Shown here: one piece after another, positions 51,201-62,497 of the stretch
Layout of the letters: the number at the start of each line of letters is the position of its first letter
Numbering within the stretch: the stretch's first letter is position 1
Source of the DNA: Tetrahymena thermophila SB210
Taxonomy: Eukaryota; Ciliophora; Oligohymenophorea; Hymenostomatida; Tetrahymenidae
Assembly: GCF_000189635.1 (NCBI RefSeq)
Contig: NW_002476246.1
Location: 1,054,001 to 1,118,000, forward strand
Reading direction: 5' to 3'
Length of the DNA stretch: 64,000 nt
Notes under the pieces: generated by a model
Told to the model about the DNA's origin: nothing
Database searches by the model: none
Seen by the model: only the letters and a program-made list of their open reading frames with translations
Program-made: the position numbers and the translations under genes

Positions 51201-54200
51201 GTCTTCCTCCTCTTCTTTATCTCTTTCTTCTAAAAAATCTGAATTTACTCTTTTTTCTTCTTAATCTTTATTATTTTATTTCTTTAAAATAATTATTTTT
51301 TATAAATAAAAGTAAGTACTATTTTTCGTTTCTACTTATTTCTTCTACTTAGCTAAAATAGCTTATGGTATACTATGTCTGAGAAAAACCCCTTCTTCAC
51401 CTGCAATATCATTTTGCTCACTTGTAACTTCATTTGTAATTACAGTTATTATTTATTTATTAGTTTTTTTTAAGCTCATAGATTCCTTTCTTGAAATTTG
51501 TTTATCTATTTATTATTTGTTTAAAAATTCTTATTAGTTAAAGTTAGTTTTTAAAAAATAGTAAATAATTTTCAATTTATTAAATTTAAGATAGTTGGCC
51601 ATTTCTCATAAATTAAAACAAAACCATATTATAAGACTTAAGCTAATTTTAAAGCAAGAGTGATATAATTTTATGAATAAAAAATTAAATAAAATGCAGA
51701 TGTTTCAAATAAACAATACTGAAATTTTTTGTTTTTTAAATTTTTTAGTTATTATTAAAAATTTATAATAAAATTATGAAATTTTAGAGAGTTAGTTTAT
51801 TTTTACTGATGTTTGCCATAAAATTAATTTTAAAGAATATAATTGATCAAATATAATTAATTATTTACATGATGGTTCATTTGCAGTATAGTCTATGCTA
51901 ACAAACTTTTTAATTTTAATGGGATCGTTGAAGCTTTCACTAATTATATATTATGTATCCTACAGTGTAATTCTATCTATTTCGAAAGACCTTCCTTTAG
52001 TTAAAGTACCGGTTTTATCTATAAAGCAATCAGTTATCAAGCTAAGGTCTTCAATAGGCTTTGAAGAGTTTTTGAGAAAGTAAATGTCGTCTTAAAAGAA
52101 TTTACGAATTTTTTCAAGATAGATTGTTATTTTTGAATCTTTTTCTATTATATTTACAGGAGGAATTTAAGATTAGGATTAATTATCAGTTTTTAACAGT
52201 TCTTCTTTTTAATTAAAAAAGTTAAATGTAAATGTAGTTTTAAATAAAAAAAATTATTTAATCAATGAAACAAACAAAATTTTATTAACTATTTAAATTA
52301 AAAAAGAGATAAATATATATTAATTTATTAAAAGTAATATGAAGGTGTAAATAAATAAAAATTCGTTCATTTATTTTATTGCTTAAACAGAGTTTAAAAT
52401 TAATAATATTTAATTACATGATTGAATTTCAAATGATGTATTAGCTACCAAAGCCAAAATCAGCTCAGTGATGTCACAGAAAAAATAATAAATTGAAGGA
52501 AGAAATAGCATGTAATCACAGAAATATCCCAATCCTATATAAAAGCTTTATTAGTCAATGCTTGGCTCGCCTAAAGAGTTATTTTTTGGTAAATCTCCAA
52601 AACAAGTATTTAAATGAGTTCGAATGACACTTATTAGACAGCAAAATATAAAAAGAAAAAAGTAGAGAGTAAAATATTTTTCTTTTTTTAAATTAAAATA
52701 GCTAAGTGGTTTTTTGTCTTTTAATTATAACCAGTGTTAATTTGTATCTTAATAATAATAGCACTCTTTACCAGTATAAATTGCAATTCCAATAACCCAA
52801 TCAGAGTACTCAAGCATTGATCCTCTAAATCCTATATTTTCCTTAGCAACAACGGTACCTACTGGATCTTTTGAAACGTTTATAAATCCTTCAAATTTAT
52901 TATTTCTTTCAGCAGAGCTGACATATTCTATTTTGCCTGTCAAAATTTTTTTATATTCAAAGTGATTTCCCTTAATTTTTGAGAATTTTGGTACTTTTTT
53001 TGTAATTAAAAAAAATTAATTAACATCAAATACTGGAGCAGTTTTTACTGATGGTTTTATAATAAGAGAGAAAAATTTACTTTGAGTAATTGGAATCGGA
53101 TAGATTTTATTTTAAGTGGTTTTTCCGCAGCTATAAGAATTGTTAGATGAACAATAGCTGTTGTAGATGTCCAAAATAATTATATCTGCTGGGAAAATTT
53201 CATTTTTGCGAACAAAAACTATATCACCAACCTTATTTTTAGATGAAAAAAATAAAATGATATTTTAATTTTTCATTTTTATTATTTTACTTGAACGTCT
53301 TTAGTTTTAATTTATTTGTAAATCGAAATACTTTCTTGCTTATTGCTTTGTTTCAAAAAGTAATTAAAATTTGTAAATCTCTCGAGTATAGTAGCAGGGT
53401 TATTATTTAATTCAGAAGACCTCTTATATCTTAAATAATCAAAATATCCTTCCATAAGAGTTTAGCCTATAAAGGTCATTAAAATTGTCAATAAATACAT
53501 TAAATGGTAGCTCTCCCTATAAATATTATAAAAATTCATCAGCCAATTAAATAAAATCATTTTTTAGTTTCGAAAAATGCATTTCTATAACTTGGTTTTT
53601 TATAAATATTTTTTACTACTAAAAGGAGATCCTATTTGTTTCTTCCATGCTATAACTAGGACTTAAAACAATAATGAGGTAAGTAATCAACGATAGAACG
53701 TTTCCTATTCTCATGAAGTAGTTAGAGATTATCACTAATATGAAATTTTTTATCTTTTATTTAAAAAAATTAAATATATTTTTTACTTTGTTGCATAATT
53801 ATTTCTTCATTTCATATTCTATGTAGAAACAAAGACTTAAATTTTTTGCATCTTTGCTTTTATTATTGCTAAGTTGTTTGCTATTTTGCTTTTGGGTACT
53901 TAAATAAAAAAGAAAGCATTATTACTGTCATTAAGTTGAAATTTAAGGTGTTATCTAGCTAGTCTTTAGAGGAAAAGCCATTCAAAGAAATAACTTCTCC
54001 ATTAATTAATTCAATCTGTTTACATATTAAATTAACGCTTTAAAAAAAATAGTGCAAAAAATGTTAATTTTTCAGTACTTCTCTCGAATATCGCTACGAC
54101 TATGTCTTGGATTATATGTTTTTTATAAAAAATTAATTGTTTTTTGCCTAAGAATTGGATGGAGCTTTTCCATCTTCCCTTGAATTTGTTATTTCTTTTG

Positions 54201-54225
54201 CTGTAATTTAATTCTCTTGTTGCAT
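42284..54225 (-). CDS. P4-type ATPase / guanylyl cyclase fusion
   Basis: About 2,980 residues in at least 16 exons: 54225-53926, 53753-53620, 53516-53291, 53231-~52430, ~52208-51869, ~51533-50417 (frame changes near 51.1 kb, so an unplaced intron), 50359-49851, 49756-49511, 48887-46177, 46107-45828, 45716-45403, 45215-44760, 44682-44069, 43568-43051, 42963-42869, 42592-42284. The N-terminal half is a P4-ATPase: TM1-2, actuator VGDIVFVRKNEIFPADII, phosphorylation site DKTGTLT, NIWMLTGDD and IGDGLNDIQMM, then C-terminal TMs. A low-complexity linker leads to a 6-TM block and cyclase domain 1 (FCDICDF, KIETVGKTYMAAGG, GDTVNMASRVCSTG), then a second 6-TM block and domain 2 (YADIAGFT, YTIGDCYVVMGL, YDIYGPDVVIANKMES). 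Domain 1 carries the base-specifying Glu and the transition-state Asn/Arg; domain 2 carries the metal-binding Asps. This is the inverted topology known for ciliate and apicomplexan guanylyl cyclases. It should make cGMP at the membrane. Confidence 0.9.
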
Positions 54226-54752
54226 CTTCTACTTTTGTTAACTATATTTATTTACTGATTCGTGATAGTAATAATCAAAGGTTTTTAATTATTTATTTAT
54301 ATTTAACAAAAGCTTCTTATTTTTTTCATTCAAAGAATTTTTAAAGGCAAGAAAAAAAATTTAGGAAGTAGAAAAGCCAAAATCAGATAATTAAATATAA
54401 GAAAAATAATAACTGGTATCATACATTCATATTTATATAACAATTTACATACATGTATGCGTTTATTTTTCGTTTGTATTTTAAAAATTATTCTATAGGA
54501 ATTATTTGTAAAAAAAAAAATGTGTGGAATTATCCAAATATTTGTTACAATATTTTAAAATACAAAGAAAAAAATCTTCATTAAGTATACAAAAATAATT
54601 ATATATTATTTATTTTATTTATTTCAATTTAACTTAATCATTTACTTGATAAATTTAATTAGCTTTGATTTTTGAGATACAATTTTATTTTCAAAAAAAT
54701 AAATTATTAAACTTAAGAAATAAAAAAATAGCCTTATATTTTATTTTATAAA
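54226..54752. other. Divergent promoter region, cyclase and LRR genes
   Basis: 527 bp between two divergent start codons. It is AT-rich with no gene. It must hold both promoters or a shared bidirectional one. Confidence 0.6.
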
Positions 54753-57285
54753 ATGGGTGGTAAAGTTGTTAAACCTTCTTCTCAGAGTAGAATATTTAGA
54801 TTTCCATTTTTTTTAAATTTAAAATTTATTGTTTAATTTTTTATTTATTTACTTATAGACACTCAAACATCTCTCAAAAAGGAAATTCTTTTGGTTACAA
54901 AAAATAACATTGAAGAGGTGATTAAAGAGAAAATTTAATAATTCTTAGCTATTGAGATGGATTTTAGGTAAATTTATATCACAAAAAAATCATATTAATT
55001 GTTTATTATTTCAAAGCTACACTGAAACATACGAATATTTGAATGGGATTAAAAGAATATTAAAAAATTATCGCTAATTGTAATCTCTCAAGTTTCATCT
55101 ATCGTAATTACTTATTATCTTTTGGTATTTTAAATACATTCTTTACTTTTTCTAATTTAGAAAATGCAAATTCACTGACGAAGAAGCTCGTTCTTTAATT
55201 AAAACTCTTTCTATTCTCAAAAGTTTAAAAAATTTGTTTATTTGTATCAAGTAAATAAAATAAAAAAATAACAAATTAATTTTTATTTTTATTTATCTAA
55301 TTTAGTAATGGTTATCCTAGTTTAATTTTAATTGAAGAAGTAGGATACATTTTAAAATAATCATTTAATTTACTATTCCTTGAGCTAAATTTTAGGTAAA
55401 AATTATTTATTTCAATAATATATAAAAAATATAATTGAAATTATTCTAGAATTTGATATTGTTTTATAAAGAAAGGAACACATTTTTCAATCTTTTTATT
55501 TTATGTAATAAAAATTTTATTTTATAATAAATTTAAGCTAATGTAAAGTTACTGATTCATGTATTAAAAATTTTAGCATAGGACTATAAACTCAAAAAAA
55601 AATAAAAGAATTAAATATCACTTTAAGGTATTTTTTTATTAAAATAAAGTTAATTTATTTTAATTCTACTTTCAAATTTAGCTCTAAAAAAATTTGGTAT
55701 TTTCATAGAAAATTAAATTTTATTAATTCTTTTAAATAAGCTAAAACAAAATTGGAAATGAAGGATTCAAAGATATTATTTTAGGAATTCAAAATATGAA
55801 AGATTTGCTAGTATTAAAAATTGATCTAAGGTTTTTATAATTAATTAATAAATAAATTAGATTTATCTCATTTAATTTATTAAGCGATAACAGTATAGAC
55901 TTAGATACACCATAGTTGTTTCAGTCAGTAGTTGAAAATAACCCAAATATATCTAATTTGTAGCTTTTCCTAGCGTATAATATATTAAAAAAATAGCTTT
56001 ATTAATTGTAAATTATATTGCAAAACAGAAACAATTCTCTGAATCATTAAGGTTTTATTGATTTGATGTGTGACATAGCAAAATTAGATAACATTTAAAC
56101 ACTTATTCTTTAGTTAGAGTAAAATATCCTTTTTATAAAAGCAATAAATTTAAAGTAATATAAAAAATTAAAAGCAATTGTGCTTTAACCTCTTAAATGT
56201 TTAAGTCGATTTAACTCTATATTTAATACTTCAAGTTCCTCAAAAATTTCGATCTCTTTGTTAGGTAATTATAGTAAGTAATTTTAATCATTTGTTAAAA
56301 TATTTAATAATTTAGTAAGAATAATCTCTCAAATATGGATATGAAGAATTTTTTCTAAGATGGTAAAAATTCGCTTGAAAGAATTGAAAACCTAAGTCTA
56401 AATTTTAAGTAAACTTCAAAATATTTTAAGACACTTACTTGTGAATTTGTTTAATTTTTTTATTTAAAACCATAAATATATTAACAAAAAGATGAAAATC
56501 TTTCTTAAAATCACTTATTTTTTCTTCTAAAAATGAATCCTAAATTTAAACATTAATGTAACTTTTTATTAAAATTATTATTATTTTTTACCCAAATAAT
56601 GGTTTACTTTGGTCTTTAATAAATAAATCTTTTTATACTTTTTTTATTTTATTTAATATTTAAATAGTTAATCAACAAATAAATAACTTATTTAAAGATT
56701 TATTTAATTTCATAAATATTATATTTATGGTTTATTCATTTATAAAAAATTGCTAATAATTCATGATAGTTCCAATTTTTTTGAAGAAATTACTTTTATT
56801 CTTAAAAGTATATTCACTATATTTAGAAGTAAATAATTTTATCACATAAATATTTTAAATATATAGCTATTTTCAGAAAATTATTTCTCGAGTTAGAAAT
56901 ATAGACTTAGTAAAATAAGAAATATATTTTAATTTTTACTTTTGATTTTTAAATTTAAAATTGAAATTCAGTCAGCTATTAATATAAATTTAAGAAATGT
57001 TTTATTATAAATAAGAAAAATTAATTTATTTGATTATTAAAAAATAAAAATAGGTACAATCCAATATTTTTTGCAGGTTTGAATTCAATACTTGATAGTG
57101 TTAAGTATTGTTACAAATTGAGAACTTTTTATCTTGATTTTGAGTATTTTGTTTTAAAAATAATAAATGAACAACTATTTTTTTAAAACAGTAATTTATA
57201 CTTAGATGGGCAAAGAGGAATTAAATTTTATATGAAATTGATGAAACTAAAAAGGTTAGTTTGCATATACATAAATAAATAATGA
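54753..57285 (+). CDS. Leucine-rich repeat protein, one repeat per exon
   Basis: The first exon (54753-54786) encodes MGGKVVKPSSQ and ends in phase 1. A second exon then carries TSLKKEILLVTKNNIEEVIK. About ten small exons follow, each coding one repeat of the form (S/N)xNxx...L(N/K)xLxxLxLxFR/K and joined in phase 2. Examples are LKNYRQLQSLKFHLS, LKSLKNLFICI, SFNLLFLELNF, NMKDLLVLKIDL, NPNISNLQLFLA, SLERIENLSLNF and YKLRTFYLDF. The final exon ends at TGA 57283-57285. An apparent gap at 56.4-57.05 kb may be one intron or hide another repeat exon. There is no catalytic domain, unlike the LRR gene at 3.5 kb. The Gly at position 2 could be myristoylated. The function is unknown; the solenoid presumably binds proteins. 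Confidence 0.75.
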
Positions 57286-57623
57286 TGATGATGACTTAAA
57301 GATCATTTATTAATCAGCTCTTTATTATATTATTTATTTTGACAGCTCTTTATTATATTATATTATTTTGAATGTTGTTTTTTAATTATTTGATAAATCA
57401 ATTAAATTTATAAATAAATATATTATTAAATTAATTTTTATTGATTAATTAATTGATAATTTTCTGCCTATCAACTCTAATTACTCTACAAGAAATTAAT
57501 TAGATTTTAATTAAAATACATAGTTAAATATATATTTATATACATATTAGCAAACACTTAAAATCAAGAAATAATTTGTTAAAGTAGTATAAGTATAGTA
57601 GAAGTATATTTTTCAATAATAAA
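57286..57623. other. Short intergenic spacer
   Basis: 338 bp of AT-rich sequence between the LRR gene stop and the first channel gene start; no feature seen. Confidence 0.6.
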
Positions 57624-60600
57624 ATGAATGATGTTGGAGCTAAAAATAGAAGATTAATGCTATAATAAAATACTGTAGGGAATATAGTTATATCATAGAA
57701 TAATGAATATGTTGATTTAAATTAATCAGCCTTTGTTGAAAGTTAATAGACTTCTAAATTGTATAATTATTAAACTCATAATTACAAAAGCTCTAAATAG
57801 AATTGCAATTTACCTTTCGAAGATGATTCTTTGCCATTGGCATCGCAAAAATATTAGATTATTACACAGAATAACAAGGAAACCGAGCCAGATATGAGCT
57901 ACTTAGGTTAAAATTAATCCAAAATCTAAGATTAAAATATGACTTAGTTGAATAACTACATTGATTTAAAAATTAATGAAAGCAAATATTCATAGCAGCA
58001 TAGAGAAATAATAGAATAAGCGGATGCAATCAATAAAATAAATAAATATATTACTCCTCCTCCTACTCTAATAAGATCTCAATCGCACCATCCAGATATA
58101 TTAAGTGCAAATTAGAGCATATTTAAAGAGAATAATAATTCTTCTTCTTAAAAAAAATAAAAAATCTAACTGGGTAAATCTAGACTTACTGTAGGAATGC
58201 TCAAGTAATAAAATTTACTTATATACGGAAAACTAATCAAAAAGTTCATCAGCTAACTCCAACTAAAAACAAGATCATATCTCTTTCATCATATTACTTA
58301 AAAGCAATTTCAAATCATATCTGATAATAGCTCTTCCTATGCCTATTATGTCCAAAAAAGCTTGATAATTGATGATGTATTTTTTTCTTTATTTCTACTT
58401 TACTCATCAATAATATTTTAGTAAATTTCAATTTGAAAGTGTTTAAGTTTTTAAATTTATTCTCATGAATAAAATTGCTAAAAAGTCAATCATTTTGGAG
58501 ATTGCACTAAAAATATTAAAAACATTTACTTAAATTTAAAATTTTAAGCATTGTCAAACTTCATAAATTAATAGATTCATCTTCATGTTTTTTAAATACT
58601 TAAAAATTTTTTGATGATTTTAAGTAATATATAAACACTACATGATTACTATAGCAAAAAAATGAAGTTTTATAATATATTTCCCTCTTAATTATTACAT
58701 CCATATAAAAAATTTTATAAAAAATCTAATTAAAATTATCTTTAAATAATAAGCAAAACTATTCCAAATTGTATTTGAAGATATTTAAAAGTTTAGTAGG
58801 TAATAATGTTATACATTCTAATAATAGCTTATTATTAATATTTACTTTTATCAATAGGATTTGTAAAAATGGTTTTGGAATCAGAGTAATTAATTATTTG
58901 CTAAGTAATTTTTTATCTTTTTTGAATGTAAGTAAATATAAAGTATTATATAAAAAACTAAGGACTCTTTCATAAATTTACTACTGGATTTGATATAGAT
59001 ATTTCTCAATTTATGCTTTATATTTATAGTACCTATCATTATTAACTTCAAAAACTTTTTTGACTTTTTTCCTTGCCTTAATTTTATTAGCTGGTATTTA
59101 CCAATAGAAATGATCCTTAACATGAATACAGTAATATTATTCAATTTGTTTTTATTGTGTTATATAATATAAAATAATATAATAAACATTCAGGCATATT
59201 ATAAAAGAGGAATCCAAATGAAGAAGAGAGGAAAAATATTTTAAAGATATGTTAAAAATGAAGCTATGTAAATAATTCATAATTAATTAATTAATTCATT
59301 CTTTAATTTTTTACATTTTTATTTTTAAATATGTATTTAAATAATAGCTTTGATATAATTATTTGGGTTATAATTTAGCTATCATATGTATTTGATATAA
59401 ATTAGCTATAATATGTCATAGTGCTAAAAATATTTAGAACAATGAACAAAATAGAAGAACTCTTTTTGAAATATGATAGATAAGTCAAATATGATATTAT
59501 ATTGCATATACTTTTGCTTCTTTTGATCATAATAACATTTACTCACACCTAGGCATCAGTTTTTGTTAATTTGGCGCTTACATCTAGTCCTGATGAAGAA
59601 AATTGGATTAACCAAACGCAAACTGTGAGTTCAAATTTAGATATTTATATAACAAGCATTTATTGGTCAAATATTACAATGACCACGATTGGCTATGGGG
59701 ATATTTATCCAAGAAACAATAAAGAAAAAATATTTTTAGCAATTATAACAATTCTTTCTTGCTGTATATTTGGCTATACTATGAATTCAATTGGATAAAT
59801 ATTAGCTGATACATCAAAAGAATCTAGATAATTTAAAATTAAAATGAATGTAAAAAAATTTTATTATTTAAATTATTTATTAAATTAGCTATTTATGAAT
59901 TAATTAATTTTTAACTTATTGTTTAAAAGTTGCTTGTTAAATAGATGTCTAAAAGAAATTTAGATCAAATTTTGTAAAAAAGAGTAAGAAATTATTATGA
60001 GTATTTGCATGATAAAAAGAACATTTTTGATGAAGAAGCTGAAAAGCTTATTGATGATCTTCCATAATCTATTAGATAAGAAGTTATTTATGATATTAAT
60101 ATGAAATTGTTAAGTTCTCATAAAGTATTTTCGTTGCAATTTTCCAAATAGTTCTAATAAGATTTATCTCTTTGTATGAAGATTTTAAAATATGGCCCAG
60201 AAATAAATATAATTTCATAAAATGACAAAGTCATTTAGTAATTATATTTTGTTTTAGAAGGTAACCTAGATATTAATATGAAGTTAGAGTAAAAATCTGT
60301 TTCTGTCAGTATCCTTAAGGTAATATTTCTAAAAATTAATTTATTTATTGTAAATCATTTTATTTTAATTAAAATTTTTCCTCTCTACTTTTAATCTACT
60401 CTGGTTTTTTAAAAAAATATATATCCCATATTTTAGGATTTGAATTTGATAGGATTTAATTAATAAGAATTATGGTGTTATTTTATTATTTCCATATTTG
60501 ATTAAAATTTATATTTAAGATAATTAATCATTTGCTTATTGATTTAAATTAAAATTATTAGAAAGGAGATATGTTTGGTTAGATTGAATTTTTTTCATAA

Positions 60601-61897
60601 AAATCTTCTCAGTTTACAGTGAAAACATTGAATGTTGTAACTATTGCCTATATTGAATATTAGGATTTTACTAATGCACTTAAGAATAATCCATAAGATT
60701 AAGTAAATCAATTAAAATTAAATTTTATTTTTTAATGTAATTTTAACTAATAAGGAAAAGTATTATTTGATTAAAGATAAAATCAATTAGTACAGTGATA
60801 TTTCAGCTTTAGATTTTTAATGCTATGGCTGTAAAAGGTTTGGACATTAGCTTTTTGAATGTAAATCAACGAAGTATGATTATAAAAAGAATAGAATCAT
60901 TTAAGATTATATGAATGTCAGCAGTAATTCTACTATGGAAAGAAACTAATAATTTAAAAGGACAAGACAAAAAATGAAACACCAATAAAAATTTACATTG
61001 TTTGATATAGCTTGTTAATAGTAAGAGTTTTGTTCTAATAATGAGGATATAATTTGTAAATATTATTTAACTTACAAGCTATTCCAATAAGAAAATTACT
61101 ATGGATTTTAAGATTAAACTTTTTAAGAAATAGTTGGAGATCTTGAAAATATGTAAAATACTTTTATCCAAAATCCTATTTGCAAAAACATTTAAATATA
61201 TTCTTATTAGTTAACAACAATGTGCACCAAATACATTTTATGAAGTTTATACTGGTAGTTTACAAATAATAGAAGAGGAATCGAAAGATATTCATCATAA
61301 AAAGGCAAGAACAACTCCACCAAAAACTGCTTTGAAAAAAAACTTTATATTTCTACCGCCGCCTGAACCTAAAAAAGTAAGCTATAATGTTTTAATATAA
61401 GATAAAAATGAGAATACTATTGCAAATGATGAGGCAGATACTTCAATTATAGGTGGTGAAAATGTATAAAAATAATAAATATCAAAAAGTAATTTATTTA
61501 TTTGATTGTTAAATGATTAATTTAAAAATTCTTTAAATTATTAGAAAAAATAGAATCTCCTAAAGTTTCGTTTAGCGCATTTCAATAATTAGAATTTTAT
61601 AATGATCTAAATGAGCGACTTAATTCTACAAATATAAAATTAAATCAAGCAGGAGTAATTGATAAAAAGGAAGACAGCTAACTCAAATAGTTAAATTTTG
61701 CAAACAACTTTATGCTTTTAGGAGAATTTGATAAATCTAAAATATTTAAGGTCTATTTTCCATTCAATAATGTAGATTTAGTACTTTAAAAGTACAAAAA
61801 ATGTCAAATAAAAAAAAAGGGATAAAATAATAAGAATAACATAAAATATAAAAAACATCATGAAAAATTTAAATTCAAAACTAATATTATTAATTGA
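57624..61897 (+). CDS. CNBD-containing K+ channel, apparently lacking S3-S4
   Basis: Exons: 57624-58376, 58963-59130, 59194-59267, 59438-~59840, ~59944-60320, 60563-60700 (approximate), ~60752 onward, ending TGA 61895-61897. After a long Asn/Gln/Ser-rich N-terminus come KLIKKFISQLQLKTRSYL, S1 (LDLIQIFLNLCFIFIVPII) and S2 (CLNFISWYLPIEMIL). Then S5 follows almost directly (DIILHILLLLIIITFTHTQ), the K+-selective pore with GYGD at residues 417-420 (ITMTTIGYGDI), and S6. Next are a C-linker (KLIDDLPQSIRQEVIYDINM) and a cyclic-nucleotide-binding domain (KYGPEINIISQNDKV, LYFVLEGNL, GDMFGQIEFFS). A CX2CX4HX4C zinc-knuckle-like motif is at 60821-60862. The C-terminus has the ciliate-channel ending FDKSKIFKVYFPFNNVD. 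It is related to the next gene, so they are tandem paralogues. Gating by cAMP or cGMP is expected from family, not shown. Confidence 0.85.
60821..60862 (+). other. CCHC zinc-knuckle-like motif within channel gene
   Basis: The codons spell CYGCKRFGHQLFEC, exactly C-x2-C-x4-H-x4-C, soon after the CNBD of the channel. It contains the aromatic residue and the Gly before His typical of zinc knuckles. Confidence 0.7.
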
Positions 61898-62497
61898 TTC
61901 ACTTATATGCATAATGTATCTTATACAACTATTATTAAATCTATATATTTTAATATATTTATATTTATATGTATATTTTCAATAAATTATAATGTGACAA
62001 GAAATAAATAAAATATATTTTTTTTCATAATTAAAATTTTTGATTATTAAAATATTTTAGAGATTTTAGTAAATAAATGGACTTTTAAAGTATAGCTACA
62101 TAGTAGATTTTTATAAAATAATACAATTTACAGATTGATAATTTTATGATGATGGAGTTAATTTGAGTTAGTATTTTAATTTAAGAAAAGGATTCAGGGT
62201 TCATATAAAGTATAAGAATTAGATTATTAAATTAAATATTTATATGATGTTTAACATATATAAAATAAAGATCATTTATCCATTGATTACTAGGTTTTTT
62301 AATGGAAGGTATATTATAATTAATAGTGGTGCAAAAATAATGGTTATTTTAACAATTATTTTTCAAATTATCACTTTTAATTTATTTGATATGAGAGTTA
62401 TTCTTGAATTTTATTATTAAGATTTAATTAGTCATTTTAATATTAATTTTGTGTTATTAGAAAGAAAGTAAAGGCAAATTAAATTACATAATTTATA
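61898..62497. other. Spacer between tandem channel genes
   Basis: 600 bp of very AT-rich sequence with no coding signal. It holds the 3' end of the first channel gene and the promoter of the second. Confidence 0.6.
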
